From the NCBI GenBank assembly GCA_017547315.1, contig JAFYQA010000002.1:1-6451 (forward strand): a stretch of 6,451 nt of DNA. The letters run 5' to 3'. Source of the DNA: Roseburia sp. (lineage in GTDB: Bacteria; Bacillota_A; Clostridia; Lachnospirales; Lachnospiraceae). Position 1 is the stretch's first letter. The number at the start of each line of letters is the position of its first letter. A program made the translations under genes and the position numbers. Shown piece by piece: positions 1 to 5,270 of this stretch. The notes under the pieces were generated by a model that was not told where the DNA came from, searched no databases, and saw only the letters and a list, made by a program, of their open reading frames with translations.

Positions 1-1
1 A

Positions 2-508
2 AGTGTTGGTGCAAGCGGTATGCAGTCACGTTTCTTCGAAGATACGGTAGCAGAAGTAATGAACTTAGCAGGCGAATATTCAGAACTTAAATTACGCCGT
101 GCATTAAGAAATTCAAAAGTGCTTTCATCTGACGTATCAGCAGCATTTGATCCAAACTTCCCATCTGTTATGACGAAAGCAAATACTGCATATTTCGGAA
201 AAGGTCTTGTGTTTAACAAATACACAGGTTCTAGAGGAAAAGGTGGTTCTAACGATGCGAATGCAGAATATGTTGGCCAGTTAAGAGACATCATGGAACG
301 TAACGAGGTTACATTCCAGACAGCAGAACTTGGTAAAGTAGACCAGGGCGGCGGTGGAACAATCGCATACATTCTTGCAAATTACGGTATGAACGTAATT
401 GACAGTGGTGTAGCAGTTCTTAACATGCATGCACCATGGGAGATTATCAGCAAAGTTGACTTATATGAAGCATATAGAGGCTATGTAGCATTCTTAAAGG
501 AAAAATAA
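2..508 (+). CDS. M18 family zinc aminopeptidase, C-terminal part (5' end cut by window edge)
   Basis: This is the last 168 residues or so of an M18 metallo-aminopeptidase (aspartyl aminopeptidase/ApeA-like), a cytoplasmic enzyme that removes N-terminal residues from peptides using two metal ions. The frame is open from base 2, so the Met at 20 is internal, within the family block VGASGMQSRFFED. Family members are usually about 430-470 residues, so roughly the first two thirds lie outside the window. Visible landmarks are SSDVSAAFDPN, whose Asp (bases 131-133) matches the metal-binding Asp of M18, the glycine-rich QGGGGTIA segment, and MHAPWE, whose His (bases 428-430) matches the C-terminal zinc-ligand His, followed by the usual K-x-D. 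The stop codon is one base before murB, so it is very likely co-transcribed with murB. Codon choice leans to AAC for Asn (7 of 11), suggesting higher expression than murB. Substrate specificity cannot be judged from this part. Confidence 0.9.
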   Translation, partial: SVGASGMQSRFFEDTVAEVMNLAGEYSELKLRRALRNSKVLSSDVSAAFDPNFPSVMTKANTAYFGKGLVFNKYTGSRGKGGSNDANAEYVGQLRDIMERNEVTFQTAELGKVDQGGGGTIAYILANYGMNVIDSGVAVLNMHAPWEIISKVDLYEAYRGYVAFLKEK

Positions 509-509
509 T

Positions 510-1418
510 ATGTATAACGAGTTTTTGAACGAGTTAAAAGAAAAAATAGATGCTTCCTGGATTCATGAGAATGAACCGATGAAGCAACATACAACATTTC
601 GTGTAGGTGGACCGGCTGATGTGTTAATAAGACCAGATGTGGAAAGCCTGCCGATTGTAATTGAACTGTGTAAAAAATATAAGCTGCCATACCATGTAAT
701 TGGGAATGGCAGCAACCTGTTGGTTGGCGATAAAGGTATTCGTGGTGTTGTGATTGTGATGACAAATCGCGCCGGTGGTATTGTCTGTGATGGTGAGATA
801 ATCACTGCAGGAGCAGGCTGTACCTTAGGACAGATTGCTATTTTAGCGTCTGGAATCGGCCTTGCCGGTTTTGAATTTGCAGCAGGTATTCCGGGAACAT
901 TAGGTGGTGCCGTGGTGATGAATGCAGGTGCTTATGGCGGAGAAATGAAGGATGTTATCACAAGTGTCCGTGTCTTAGATACCGAAGGTAATATCAAGGA
1001 TTTATCGGTGGAAGAACTGGATTTAAGCTATCGTCATAGCTGTATTCCGGAAAAAGGTTATCTGGTATTACAAGTTACACTGAGACTTCGCAAAGGCGAT
1101 GTAGCGGAGATTCGTACCAAGATGGCAGAATTACGTGAACAACGACTCACCAAGCAACCATTGGAATATCCAAGTGCCGGAAGTACGTTTAAACGTCCAA
1201 CCGGATATTTTGCAGGCAAATTAATCATGGAAGCAGGTCTTAGAGGATATCAGGTGGGCGGAGCTCAGGTAGCGGAAAAGCATTGCGGTTTTGTAATTAA
1301 TAAGGACGGAGCAACAGCAGCAGATATTATGCAGTTGATGCAGGACGTTTCTGATAAAGTAGAAGCGCAGTTTGGCGTTAAACTAGAACCGGAAGTAAAA
1401 ATGATGGGAGAATTTTAG
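510..1418 (+). CDS. murB: UDP-N-acetylmuramate dehydrogenase (UDP-N-acetylenolpyruvoylglucosamine reductase)
   Basis: MurB is the cytoplasmic FAD enzyme that uses NADPH to reduce UDP-GlcNAc-enolpyruvate to UDP-MurNAc, the second committed step of peptidoglycan precursor synthesis. At 302 residues it is a normal full-length type II MurB. The FAD-binding domain shows TTFRVGGPAD (about 28-37), NGSNLL (66-71) and the long glycine-rich block with AAGIPGTLGGA (124-134) and MNAGAYGGE (137-145). YRHS (174-177) carries the active-site Tyr-Arg pair. PSAGSTFKRP (221-230) contains the Ser (225) that acts as general acid in the family. GLRGYQVGGAQVAEKHCGF lies at 243-261, and LEPEV near the C terminus gives the conserved catalytic Glu (295). 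No key residue is missing. The ATG follows AAAGGA (496-501) at 8 nt and sits one base after the aminopeptidase stop; rapZ begins 3 nt after its own stop. Confidence 0.97.
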   Translation: MYNEFLNELKEKIDASWIHENEPMKQHTTFRVGGPADVLIRPDVESLPIVIELCKKYKLPYHVIGNGSNLLVGDKGIRGVVIVMTNRAGGIVCDGEIITAGAGCTLGQIAILASGIGLAGFEFAAGIPGTLGGAVVMNAGAYGGEMKDVITSVRVLDTEGNIKDLSVEELDLSYRHSCIPEKGYLVLQVTLRLRKGDVAEIRTKMAELREQRLTKQPLEYPSAGSTFKRPTGYFAGKLIMEAGLRGYQVGGAQVAEKHCGFVINKDGATAADIMQLMQDVSDKVEAQFGVKLEPEVKMMGEF

Positions 1419-1421
1419 TTT

Positions 1422-2297
1422 ATGAAATTCGTAATTTTAACCGGAATGTCAGGTGCAGGTAAAAGTACTGCCCTTAAAATGATGGAAGATATTGGTTTTT
1501 ATTGCGTGGATAATCTGCCGATACCTTTGCTGGAAAAGTTTGTAGAACTTTCTGAGATTCAGAATGCAGAGTTAGAAAAAGTAGCATTGGGTATCGATGC
1601 ACGAAGTGGACAGGCATTGGAAGAATTGCGTGAAGTTTTAGAACGTATCGAAGCGAAAGGAGAAGATTTTGAAATTCTTTTCTTAGATGCAGACGACAGT
1701 GTTTTGGTAAAACGATACAAAGAGACTAGAAGAAGCCATCCACTATCACCGAATGAGCGCGTGGATAAGGGAATTGCATTAGAAAGAGAACGATTGGCAT
1801 TCTTAAAGCAGCGTGCGAACTATATCTTAGACACCAGCCAGCTTTTAACCAGAGAATTAAAGGCAGAGATTGAGAAAATCTTTTTAAAGAATCAGGACTA
1901 TAAAAATTTATTTATTACGGTTCTGTCTTTCGGTTTTAAATATGGTATTCCGGTAGATTCCGATTTGGTTTTTGACGTGCGTTTTCTCCCGAACCCATAT
2001 TATGTAGAGGGGCTTCGGGCAAAGACAGGTAATGATGCAGAGATTCAGGAATATGTGCTCCAGTTTAAAGAAGCGCATCAGTTTTTGGATAAACTGACAG
2101 ATATGGTAGAGTTTTTAATTCCAAACTATATTGCGGAAGGTAAGAATCAGCTTGTTATCTCCATCGGTTGTACTGGTGGAAAACATCGTTCGGTAACGTT
2201 AGCGAACGAATTACACAAGAGACTTTCCGGCAAGACGGAGTATGGGCTTAAAATAGAGCATCGTGATATTGGAAAAGATGCGTTAAGAGGGAAATAG
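1422..2297 (+). CDS. rapZ: RapZ/YvcJ family P-loop nucleotide-binding protein
   Basis: RapZ (YvcJ in Bacillus) is a cytoplasmic ATP/GTP-binding regulator. In E. coli it is an RNase adapter that targets the small RNA GlmZ and so tunes glucosamine-6-phosphate supply to cell-wall synthesis. In Firmicutes the RNA partner is not established, so an envelope-related regulatory role is inferred. The N-terminal kinase-like domain has a clear Walker A, GMSGAGKS (8-15), followed by GFYCVDNLP (25-33), a Walker B-like FLDADD (87-92) and RRSHPL (103-108). The C-terminal domain carries the family hallmarks SFGFKYG (169-175), FDVRFLPNPYY (184-194) and IGCTGGKHRS (248-257). Its 291 residues match the family. 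The ATG is preceded by GGGAG (1406-1410) inside the end of murB. whiA starts on the next base after its stop, so translation of the two is probably coupled. The yvcK gene that often separates rapZ from whiA is not here. Confidence 0.96.
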   Translation: MKFVILTGMSGAGKSTALKMMEDIGFYCVDNLPIPLLEKFVELSEIQNAELEKVALGIDARSGQALEELREVLERIEAKGEDFEILFLDADDSVLVKRYKETRRSHPLSPNERVDKGIALERERLAFLKQRANYILDTSQLLTRELKAEIEKIFLKNQDYKNLFITVLSFGFKYGIPVDSDLVFDVRFLPNPYYVEGLRAKTGNDAEIQEYVLQFKEAHQFLDKLTDMVEFLIPNYIAEGKNQLVISIGCTGGKHRSVTLANELHKRLSGKTEYGLKIEHRDIGKDALRGK

Positions 2298-3143
2298 ATG
2301 TCATTTTCAAGTGAAGTAAAAGAGGAGTTGTTTCACCACATAGGAAAAAGCAGACATTGTCAGATTGCTGAAATGGCTGCGATCATGGCATGGGAATCAG
2401 ACAATCCGTTGACGGATGAAAAGAAATATATTTTATTTCAACATCTGTGTGATACGGAAAGTTTAGAAGGTAGTTCCATGCAGAAGATGTATGAAGCAGT
2501 AAAAATGTGGGACCATGTTGCAGGGGTGCCAATTTTAAGAGATACGGTCGATGGTATTTTGATTCAGCAGAGTTGCTGTAAACGTGCTTATATCAGAGGA
2601 GCTTTTTTGGCAGCTGGCTCCATTAGCGACCCGGAGAAATCTTATCACTTCGAGGTAGTCTGCCAGACGTTAGAACAGGCGAATCAGTTACGTGAAGTGA
2701 TTAATTCCTTTGCAATGGATGCCAAAATTGTAGAACGTAAAAAGCATTTTGTCGTGTATTTAAAAGAAGGTTCCCAGATTGTAGATATTTTAAATGTCAT
2801 GGAAGCCCATGTGGCACTTATGAACTTAGAGAACGTAAGAATTTTAAAGGAAATGCGAAATTCTGTAAATCGTAAAGTAAATTGCGAGACTGCCAATATC
2901 AGTAAGACGGTAAATGCAGCAGTCAAGCAGCTAGAGGATATTATATATATCAGAGATACGATTGGATTTGAAACATTGCCGGATAATTTGAGAGAAATTG
3001 CAGAGTTGCGTTTAGAATATCCGGAAGCTCCGTTAAAAGAATTAGGTACATATTTAAATCCGCCAGTTGGTAAGTCTGGTGTGAATCACAGACTTCGCAG
3101 AATCAGTGCGTTGGCAGAATCAGAACGCGGGCGGATGAAGTAA
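2298..3143 (+). CDS. whiA: WhiA-type DNA-binding regulator with shortened N-terminal domain
   Basis: WhiA (YvcL in Bacillus) combines a degenerate LAGLIDADG homing-endonuclease fold with a C-terminal helix-turn-helix. It is a sporulation transcription factor in Streptomyces and affects cell division and chromosome organisation in Bacillus. Family blocks seen are the start MSFSSEVKEEL (1-11), HCQIAEMAAIM (20-30), SCCKRAYIRGAFLAAGS (92-108), MRNSVNRKVNCETANI (186-201), LPDNLREIAELR (227-238) and the HTH end GKSGVNHRLRRI (258-269). The protein has 281 residues, whereas family members are usually about 305-330. The shortfall lies between residues 30 and 92, where the beta-strand-rich half of the N-terminal domain seems contracted; the core LAGLIDADG segment and HTH are complete. 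The frame is continuous with no sign of a frameshift. AGAGGG (2286-2291) gives a well-placed ribosome site inside rapZ. As in Bacillus, it directly follows a rapZ homologue. Confidence 0.94.
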   Translation: MSFSSEVKEELFHHIGKSRHCQIAEMAAIMAWESDNPLTDEKKYILFQHLCDTESLEGSSMQKMYEAVKMWDHVAGVPILRDTVDGILIQQSCCKRAYIRGAFLAAGSISDPEKSYHFEVVCQTLEQANQLREVINSFAMDAKIVERKKHFVVYLKEGSQIVDILNVMEAHVALMNLENVRILKEMRNSVNRKVNCETANISKTVNAAVKQLEDIIYIRDTIGFETLPDNLREIAELRLEYPEAPLKELGTYLNPPVGKSGVNHRLRRISALAESERGRMK

Positions 3144-3164
3144 AAGAGGGCATTAGAAGTAGAA

Positions 3165-4055
3165 ATGAAAAAACTATTATTTGTATTTAATCCATTTTCT
3201 GGAAAAGCCTTAATAAAGAATCATTTGTATGAAATTGTGGATACCATGGTAAAAGCTGGTTATGAAGTAACTATTTATCCAACGCAGCGGGCAAATGATG
3301 CACGAGAGAAAGTGGAAAAGGAAGCAATACAATATGATTTGATCGTATGTAGCGGAGGCGATGGCACATTAGACGAGACCGTAGCAGGCTTGATGAATTG
3401 TGGAAAACGAATTCCGTTGGGCTATATTCCGGCAGGAAGCACCAATGATTTTGCTACTTCATTAGGGATTCCAAAAGAAATGGTACATGCGGCTGATGTT
3501 GCAGTAAATGGTACTCCATTTTCTTGCGATGTAGGATGGTTTAATGGCAATAATTTTGTGTATGTAGCAGCTTTCGGCTTGTTTACCGCGGTGTCCTATA
3601 AGACGAGTCAGGAATGGAAAAACGTTCTTGGACATGCTGCCTACATTTTGGAAGGCATCAAGAGTCTCCATGAGATTCCGGCGTTCCGTATGCAGGTAGA
3701 ATGTAATAACTGTTGTTTTCAGGATGAGTTCATCTACGGTATGATAACGAATTCCACATCCGTAGGTGGTTTCAAAGGTATGACTGGAGACGATGTAGAA
3801 TTGGATGACGGTGTTTTTGAAGTGACACTTATTAAAAAACCGAGAAATCCACGAGATTTGAATGAAATCATCGTGTCTTTGGCAAATCTGATAGATGATA
3901 CAGATATGATTTATTCTTTTAAGACGAAACATGTGAAGTTCACGGCGAAAAAAGAGATACCATGGACTTTAGATGGCGAATATGGTGGAGACCATATCGA
4001 GGTAGAAATTCGGAATTTACAACAGGCGATTGATATTCAAGTTTTGGAAGAGTAG
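3165..4055 (+). CDS. YegS/DgkB-type diacylglycerol/lipid kinase
   Basis: This protein belongs to the DAGK catalytic-domain lipid kinases (YegS/BmrU/DgkB group), soluble or membrane-peripheral enzymes that phosphorylate lipids, in Gram-positives chiefly diacylglycerol to phosphatidic acid with ATP. The N-terminal nucleotide-binding domain shows FVFNPFSGKA (6-15), SGGDGTLDETV (63-73) and IPAGSTNDFA (88-97). The C-terminal beta-sandwich shows AAFGLFTAVSY (135-145), ITNSTSVGGF (194-203), DDGVFEV (214-220), where the DgkB structural metal site lies, and WTLDGE (267-272), whose Asp270 matches the general base of S. aureus DgkB. At 296 residues it is full length, with no signal peptide or membrane segment. 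It starts 21 nt after whiA with only a modest ribosome site (AGAGGG at 3145-3150 is distant; a weaker GAAGTAGAA is nearer) and no promoter in the gap, so it is probably the last operon gene. Substrate is not provable from sequence: DgkB-like turnover of diacylglycerol is likely, but undecaprenol or another lipid is possible. Confidence 0.9.
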   Translation: MKKLLFVFNPFSGKALIKNHLYEIVDTMVKAGYEVTIYPTQRANDAREKVEKEAIQYDLIVCSGGDGTLDETVAGLMNCGKRIPLGYIPAGSTNDFATSLGIPKEMVHAADVAVNGTPFSCDVGWFNGNNFVYVAAFGLFTAVSYKTSQEWKNVLGHAAYILEGIKSLHEIPAFRMQVECNNCCFQDEFIYGMITNSTSVGGFKGMTGDDVELDDGVFEVTLIKKPRNPRDLNEIIVSLANLIDDTDMIYSFKTKHVKFTAKKEIPWTLDGEYGGDHIEVEIRNLQQAIDIQVLEE

Positions 4056-4061
4056 TTATAT

Positions 4062-4137
4062 GATTTTGCTACTATTTAGAGCAATATTCGCGAAATTACA
4101 TTGGCTCTGAATAGTTATAAAATTTACTTTATTTTTT
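4062..4137 (+). terminator. Candidate hairpin terminator after the murB-rapZ-whiA-lipid kinase operon
   Basis: Seven bases after the lipid kinase stop begins a long imperfect inverted repeat. ACTATTTAGAGCAAT (4071-4085) pairs with ATTGGCTCTGAATAGT (4100-4115) over 15 pairs, with one G-U pair and one bulged G. A further ATTTT/AAAAT pairing at the base (4063-4067 with 4119-4123) follows a 3-nt internal loop. A T-rich tract with TTTTTT at 4132-4137 follows. The T run is about eight bases from the stem base, which is further than in a typical intrinsic terminator, so termination may be partial. The 14-nt loop contains the palindrome TTCGCGAA (4087-4094). The element ends right at the -35 region of the fba promoter, so an operator role is an alternative. 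Confidence 0.45.
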
Positions 4138-4156
4138 AAAAGAAGTGAGCTATAAT
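4128..4156 (+). promoter_or_regulatory. Predicted sigma-A promoter of fba
   Basis: A perfect -10 hexamer TATAAT (4151-4156) is preceded at 17 bp by TTTATT (4128-4133), a weak -35 sharing three bases with TTGACA. Transcription would begin near 4163, giving a leader of about 42 nt before the fba ATG. The strong -10, the AT-rich surroundings and the placement before a highly biased gene support it. The poor -35 suggests either that an upstream AT-rich tract helps or that an activator is involved; neither is shown. Confidence 0.65.
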
Positions 4157-4174
4157 AGCAGTTAGAGAAAATAT

Positions 4175-4190
4175 TTTTATAATTATAAAA
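4175..4190. repeat. Perfect 16-bp AT-only palindrome in the fba leader
   Basis: TTTTATAATTATAAAA is an exact inverted repeat with no spacer, lying about 12-28 nt downstream of the predicted start of transcription and ending one base before GGAGG. It could be a protein-binding site or a weak RNA structure beside the ribosome site. In such AT-rich DNA it could also be chance. Confidence 0.4.
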
Positions 4191-4191
4191 T

Positions 4192-4196
4192 GGAGG
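4192..4196 (+). promoter_or_regulatory. Ribosome binding site of fba, decides the start codon
   Basis: GGAGG lies 8 nt before the ATG at 4205. An in-frame ATG at 4190 would add MEERK, but it overlaps this site and has no ribosome site of its own. The family N terminus normally begins close to the VSAKEML segment, so 4205 is chosen. Confidence 0.9.
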
Positions 4197-4204
4197 AACG
4201 AAAA

Positions 4205-5071
4205 ATGTTAGTATCTGCAAAAGAAATGTTAGACAAAGCAAAAGCTGGTCACTACGCAGTAGGACAGTTTAACATCAACAACTTAGAATGGACAAAATCT
4301 ATTCTTTTAACAGCACAGGAATTAAAATCCCCAGTTATCTTAGGTGTATCTGAAGGTGCTGGTAAGTACATGACAGGATTTAAGACTGTTGCAGCTATGG
4401 TTAAAGCTATGGATGAAGAATTAGGAATCACAGTTCCTGTAGCTTTACACTTAGACCACGGCTCATACGAAGGATGCTACAAATGTATCAAAGCAGGCTT
4501 CACATCAATCATGTTCGATGGTTCACACTATGCAATCGAAGAGAACGTTGCTAAGACTCAGGAATTAGTAAACGTAGCTCATGCACTTGGCTTATCAATC
4601 GAAGCTGAAGTTGGTTCTATCGGTGGTGAAGAAGACGGCGTTGTTGGTGCAGGCGAATGTGCAGATCCAGCAGAATGTAAGATGATCGCTGACCTTGGCG
4701 TAGATATGCTTGCAGCTGGTATCGGTAACATCCATGGTAAATATCCAGCAAACTGGGCAGGTCTTAGCTTCGAGACATTAGACGCTATCCAGCAGCAGAC
4801 AGGTGATATGCCATTAGTTCTTCATGGTGGTACAGGTATCCCAGAAGAAATGATTAAGAAAGCGATCTCTCTTGGCGTTGCTAAGATTAACGTTAACACA
4901 GAATGTCAGTTAGCATTCCAGGAAGCTACACGTAAATACATCGAAGCTGAAAAAGATTTACAGGGTAAAGGATTTGACCCACGTAAATTATTAGCTCCAG
5001 GTGCAGAAGCTATCAAAGAATGTGTTAAGACAAAAATGGAATTATTTGGTTCTGTTGGTAAAGCTGAATAA
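4205..5071 (+). CDS. fba: Class II fructose-1,6-bisphosphate aldolase
   Basis: This zinc-dependent aldolase reversibly splits fructose 1,6-bisphosphate into dihydroxyacetone phosphate and glyceraldehyde 3-phosphate, in cytoplasmic glycolysis and gluconeogenesis. From the ATG at 4205 the protein has 288 residues, the normal size for the Firmicute form. Conserved features are GQFNINNLEW (20-29), LHLDHG (81-86) with probable catalytic Asp84 and zinc ligand His85, MFDGSH (103-108), EAEVGSIGGEEDGV (133-146), GIGNIHGKYP (172-181) with zinc ligand His177, LHGGTGIP (206-213) with zinc ligand His207 and the phosphate-binding glycines, and INVNTE (228-233). All metal and substrate motifs are intact. 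Tagatose-bisphosphate aldolases are close relatives, but there is no galactitol or tagatose gene nearby, and the monocistronic setting with extreme codon bias (all nine Asn codons are AAC) fits the central glycolytic enzyme. It has its own promoter, ribosome site and terminator. Confidence 0.96.
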   Translation: MLVSAKEMLDKAKAGHYAVGQFNINNLEWTKSILLTAQELKSPVILGVSEGAGKYMTGFKTVAAMVKAMDEELGITVPVALHLDHGSYEGCYKCIKAGFTSIMFDGSHYAIEENVAKTQELVNVAHALGLSIEAEVGSIGGEEDGVVGAGECADPAECKMIADLGVDMLAAGIGNIHGKYPANWAGLSFETLDAIQQQTGDMPLVLHGGTGIPEEMIKKAISLGVAKINVNTECQLAFQEATRKYIEAEKDLQGKGFDPRKLLAPGAEAIKECVKTKMELFGSVGKAE

Positions 5072-5083
5072 TACATATGATGC

Positions 5084-5123
5084 AAAAATGCAGGGTGTTT
5101 CATTTGAAACACCCTGTTTTTAT
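5084..5123 (+). terminator. Strong intrinsic terminator of fba
   Basis: CAGGGTGTTTCA (5091-5102) is the exact reverse complement of TGAAACACCCTG (5105-5116), giving an 11-12 bp stem with a tiny loop, followed by TTTTTAT (5117-5123). An AAAAA tract on the other side (5084-5088) means it could also work on the opposite strand, but no gene converges from the right. It lies 12 nt after the fba stop and isolates fba from glnN. Confidence 0.95.
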
Positions 5124-5177
5124 GTGCTCATTTCATGTTAATAAGCATTTCTAATATAAGTAAAGAGAATTTATTAA

Positions 5178-5210
5178 TTGACAAGATAAATGAGTAAGAA
5201 GTAATATAAT
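5178..5210 (+). promoter_or_regulatory. Predicted promoter region of glnN with atypical spacing
   Basis: A perfect -35 TTGACA (5178-5183) and a perfect -10 TATAAT (5205-5210) both occur, but are 21 bp apart against the usual 16-18. An overlapping -10 candidate, TAATAT (5202-5207, four of six consensus bases), gives an 18-bp spacer. One of these probably drives glnN, with a leader of about 50-60 nt. I see no GlnR-type box (TGTNA-N7-TNACA) and no sigma-54 -24/-12 motif in 5124-5270. Confidence 0.6.
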
Positions 5211-5256
5211 AACAATTAAAAGGTAAAAATTATACTGGTAGAAGTATTTTAATAAG

Positions 5257-5262
5257 AAAGGA
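5257..5262 (+). promoter_or_regulatory. Ribosome binding site of glnN
   Basis: AAAGGA lies 8 nt before the ATG at 5271 and supports that start. The reading frame gives the family N terminus from there without a preceding in-frame alternative that has a ribosome site. Confidence 0.75.
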
Positions 5263-5270
5263 AAAGCAAG

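Noticed and set aside
2298..3143. Possible homing endonuclease or mobile element, because WhiA has a LAGLIDADG-like fold.
   Set aside because: The sequence carries the WhiA-specific NSVNR-NCETAN block and HTH, lies in a conserved gene order, and WhiA proteins are not active nucleases as far as known.
3462..3932. Minus-strand open frame of 156 codons inside the lipid kinase gene.
   Set aside because: It lies wholly inside a well-recognised kinase gene, shows no family resemblance, and has no plausible promoter or ribosome site; it is a shadow frame.
4190..4204. Upstream in-frame ATG giving fba five extra residues (MEERK).
   Set aside because: It overlaps the GGAGG site that serves the ATG at 4205 and has no ribosome site of its own; the family N terminus fits the later start.
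4056..4241. Minus-strand open frame of 61 codons across the fba control region.
   Set aside because: It covers the fba promoter, leader and first codons, its composition reflects translated AT-rich intergenic DNA, and nothing supports expression.
5124..5270. Possible GlnR box or riboswitch before glnN.
   Set aside because: TGACA inside the -35 has no matching TGTNA half at the right distance, and the leader of about 55 nt is too short and unstructured for a known riboswitch.
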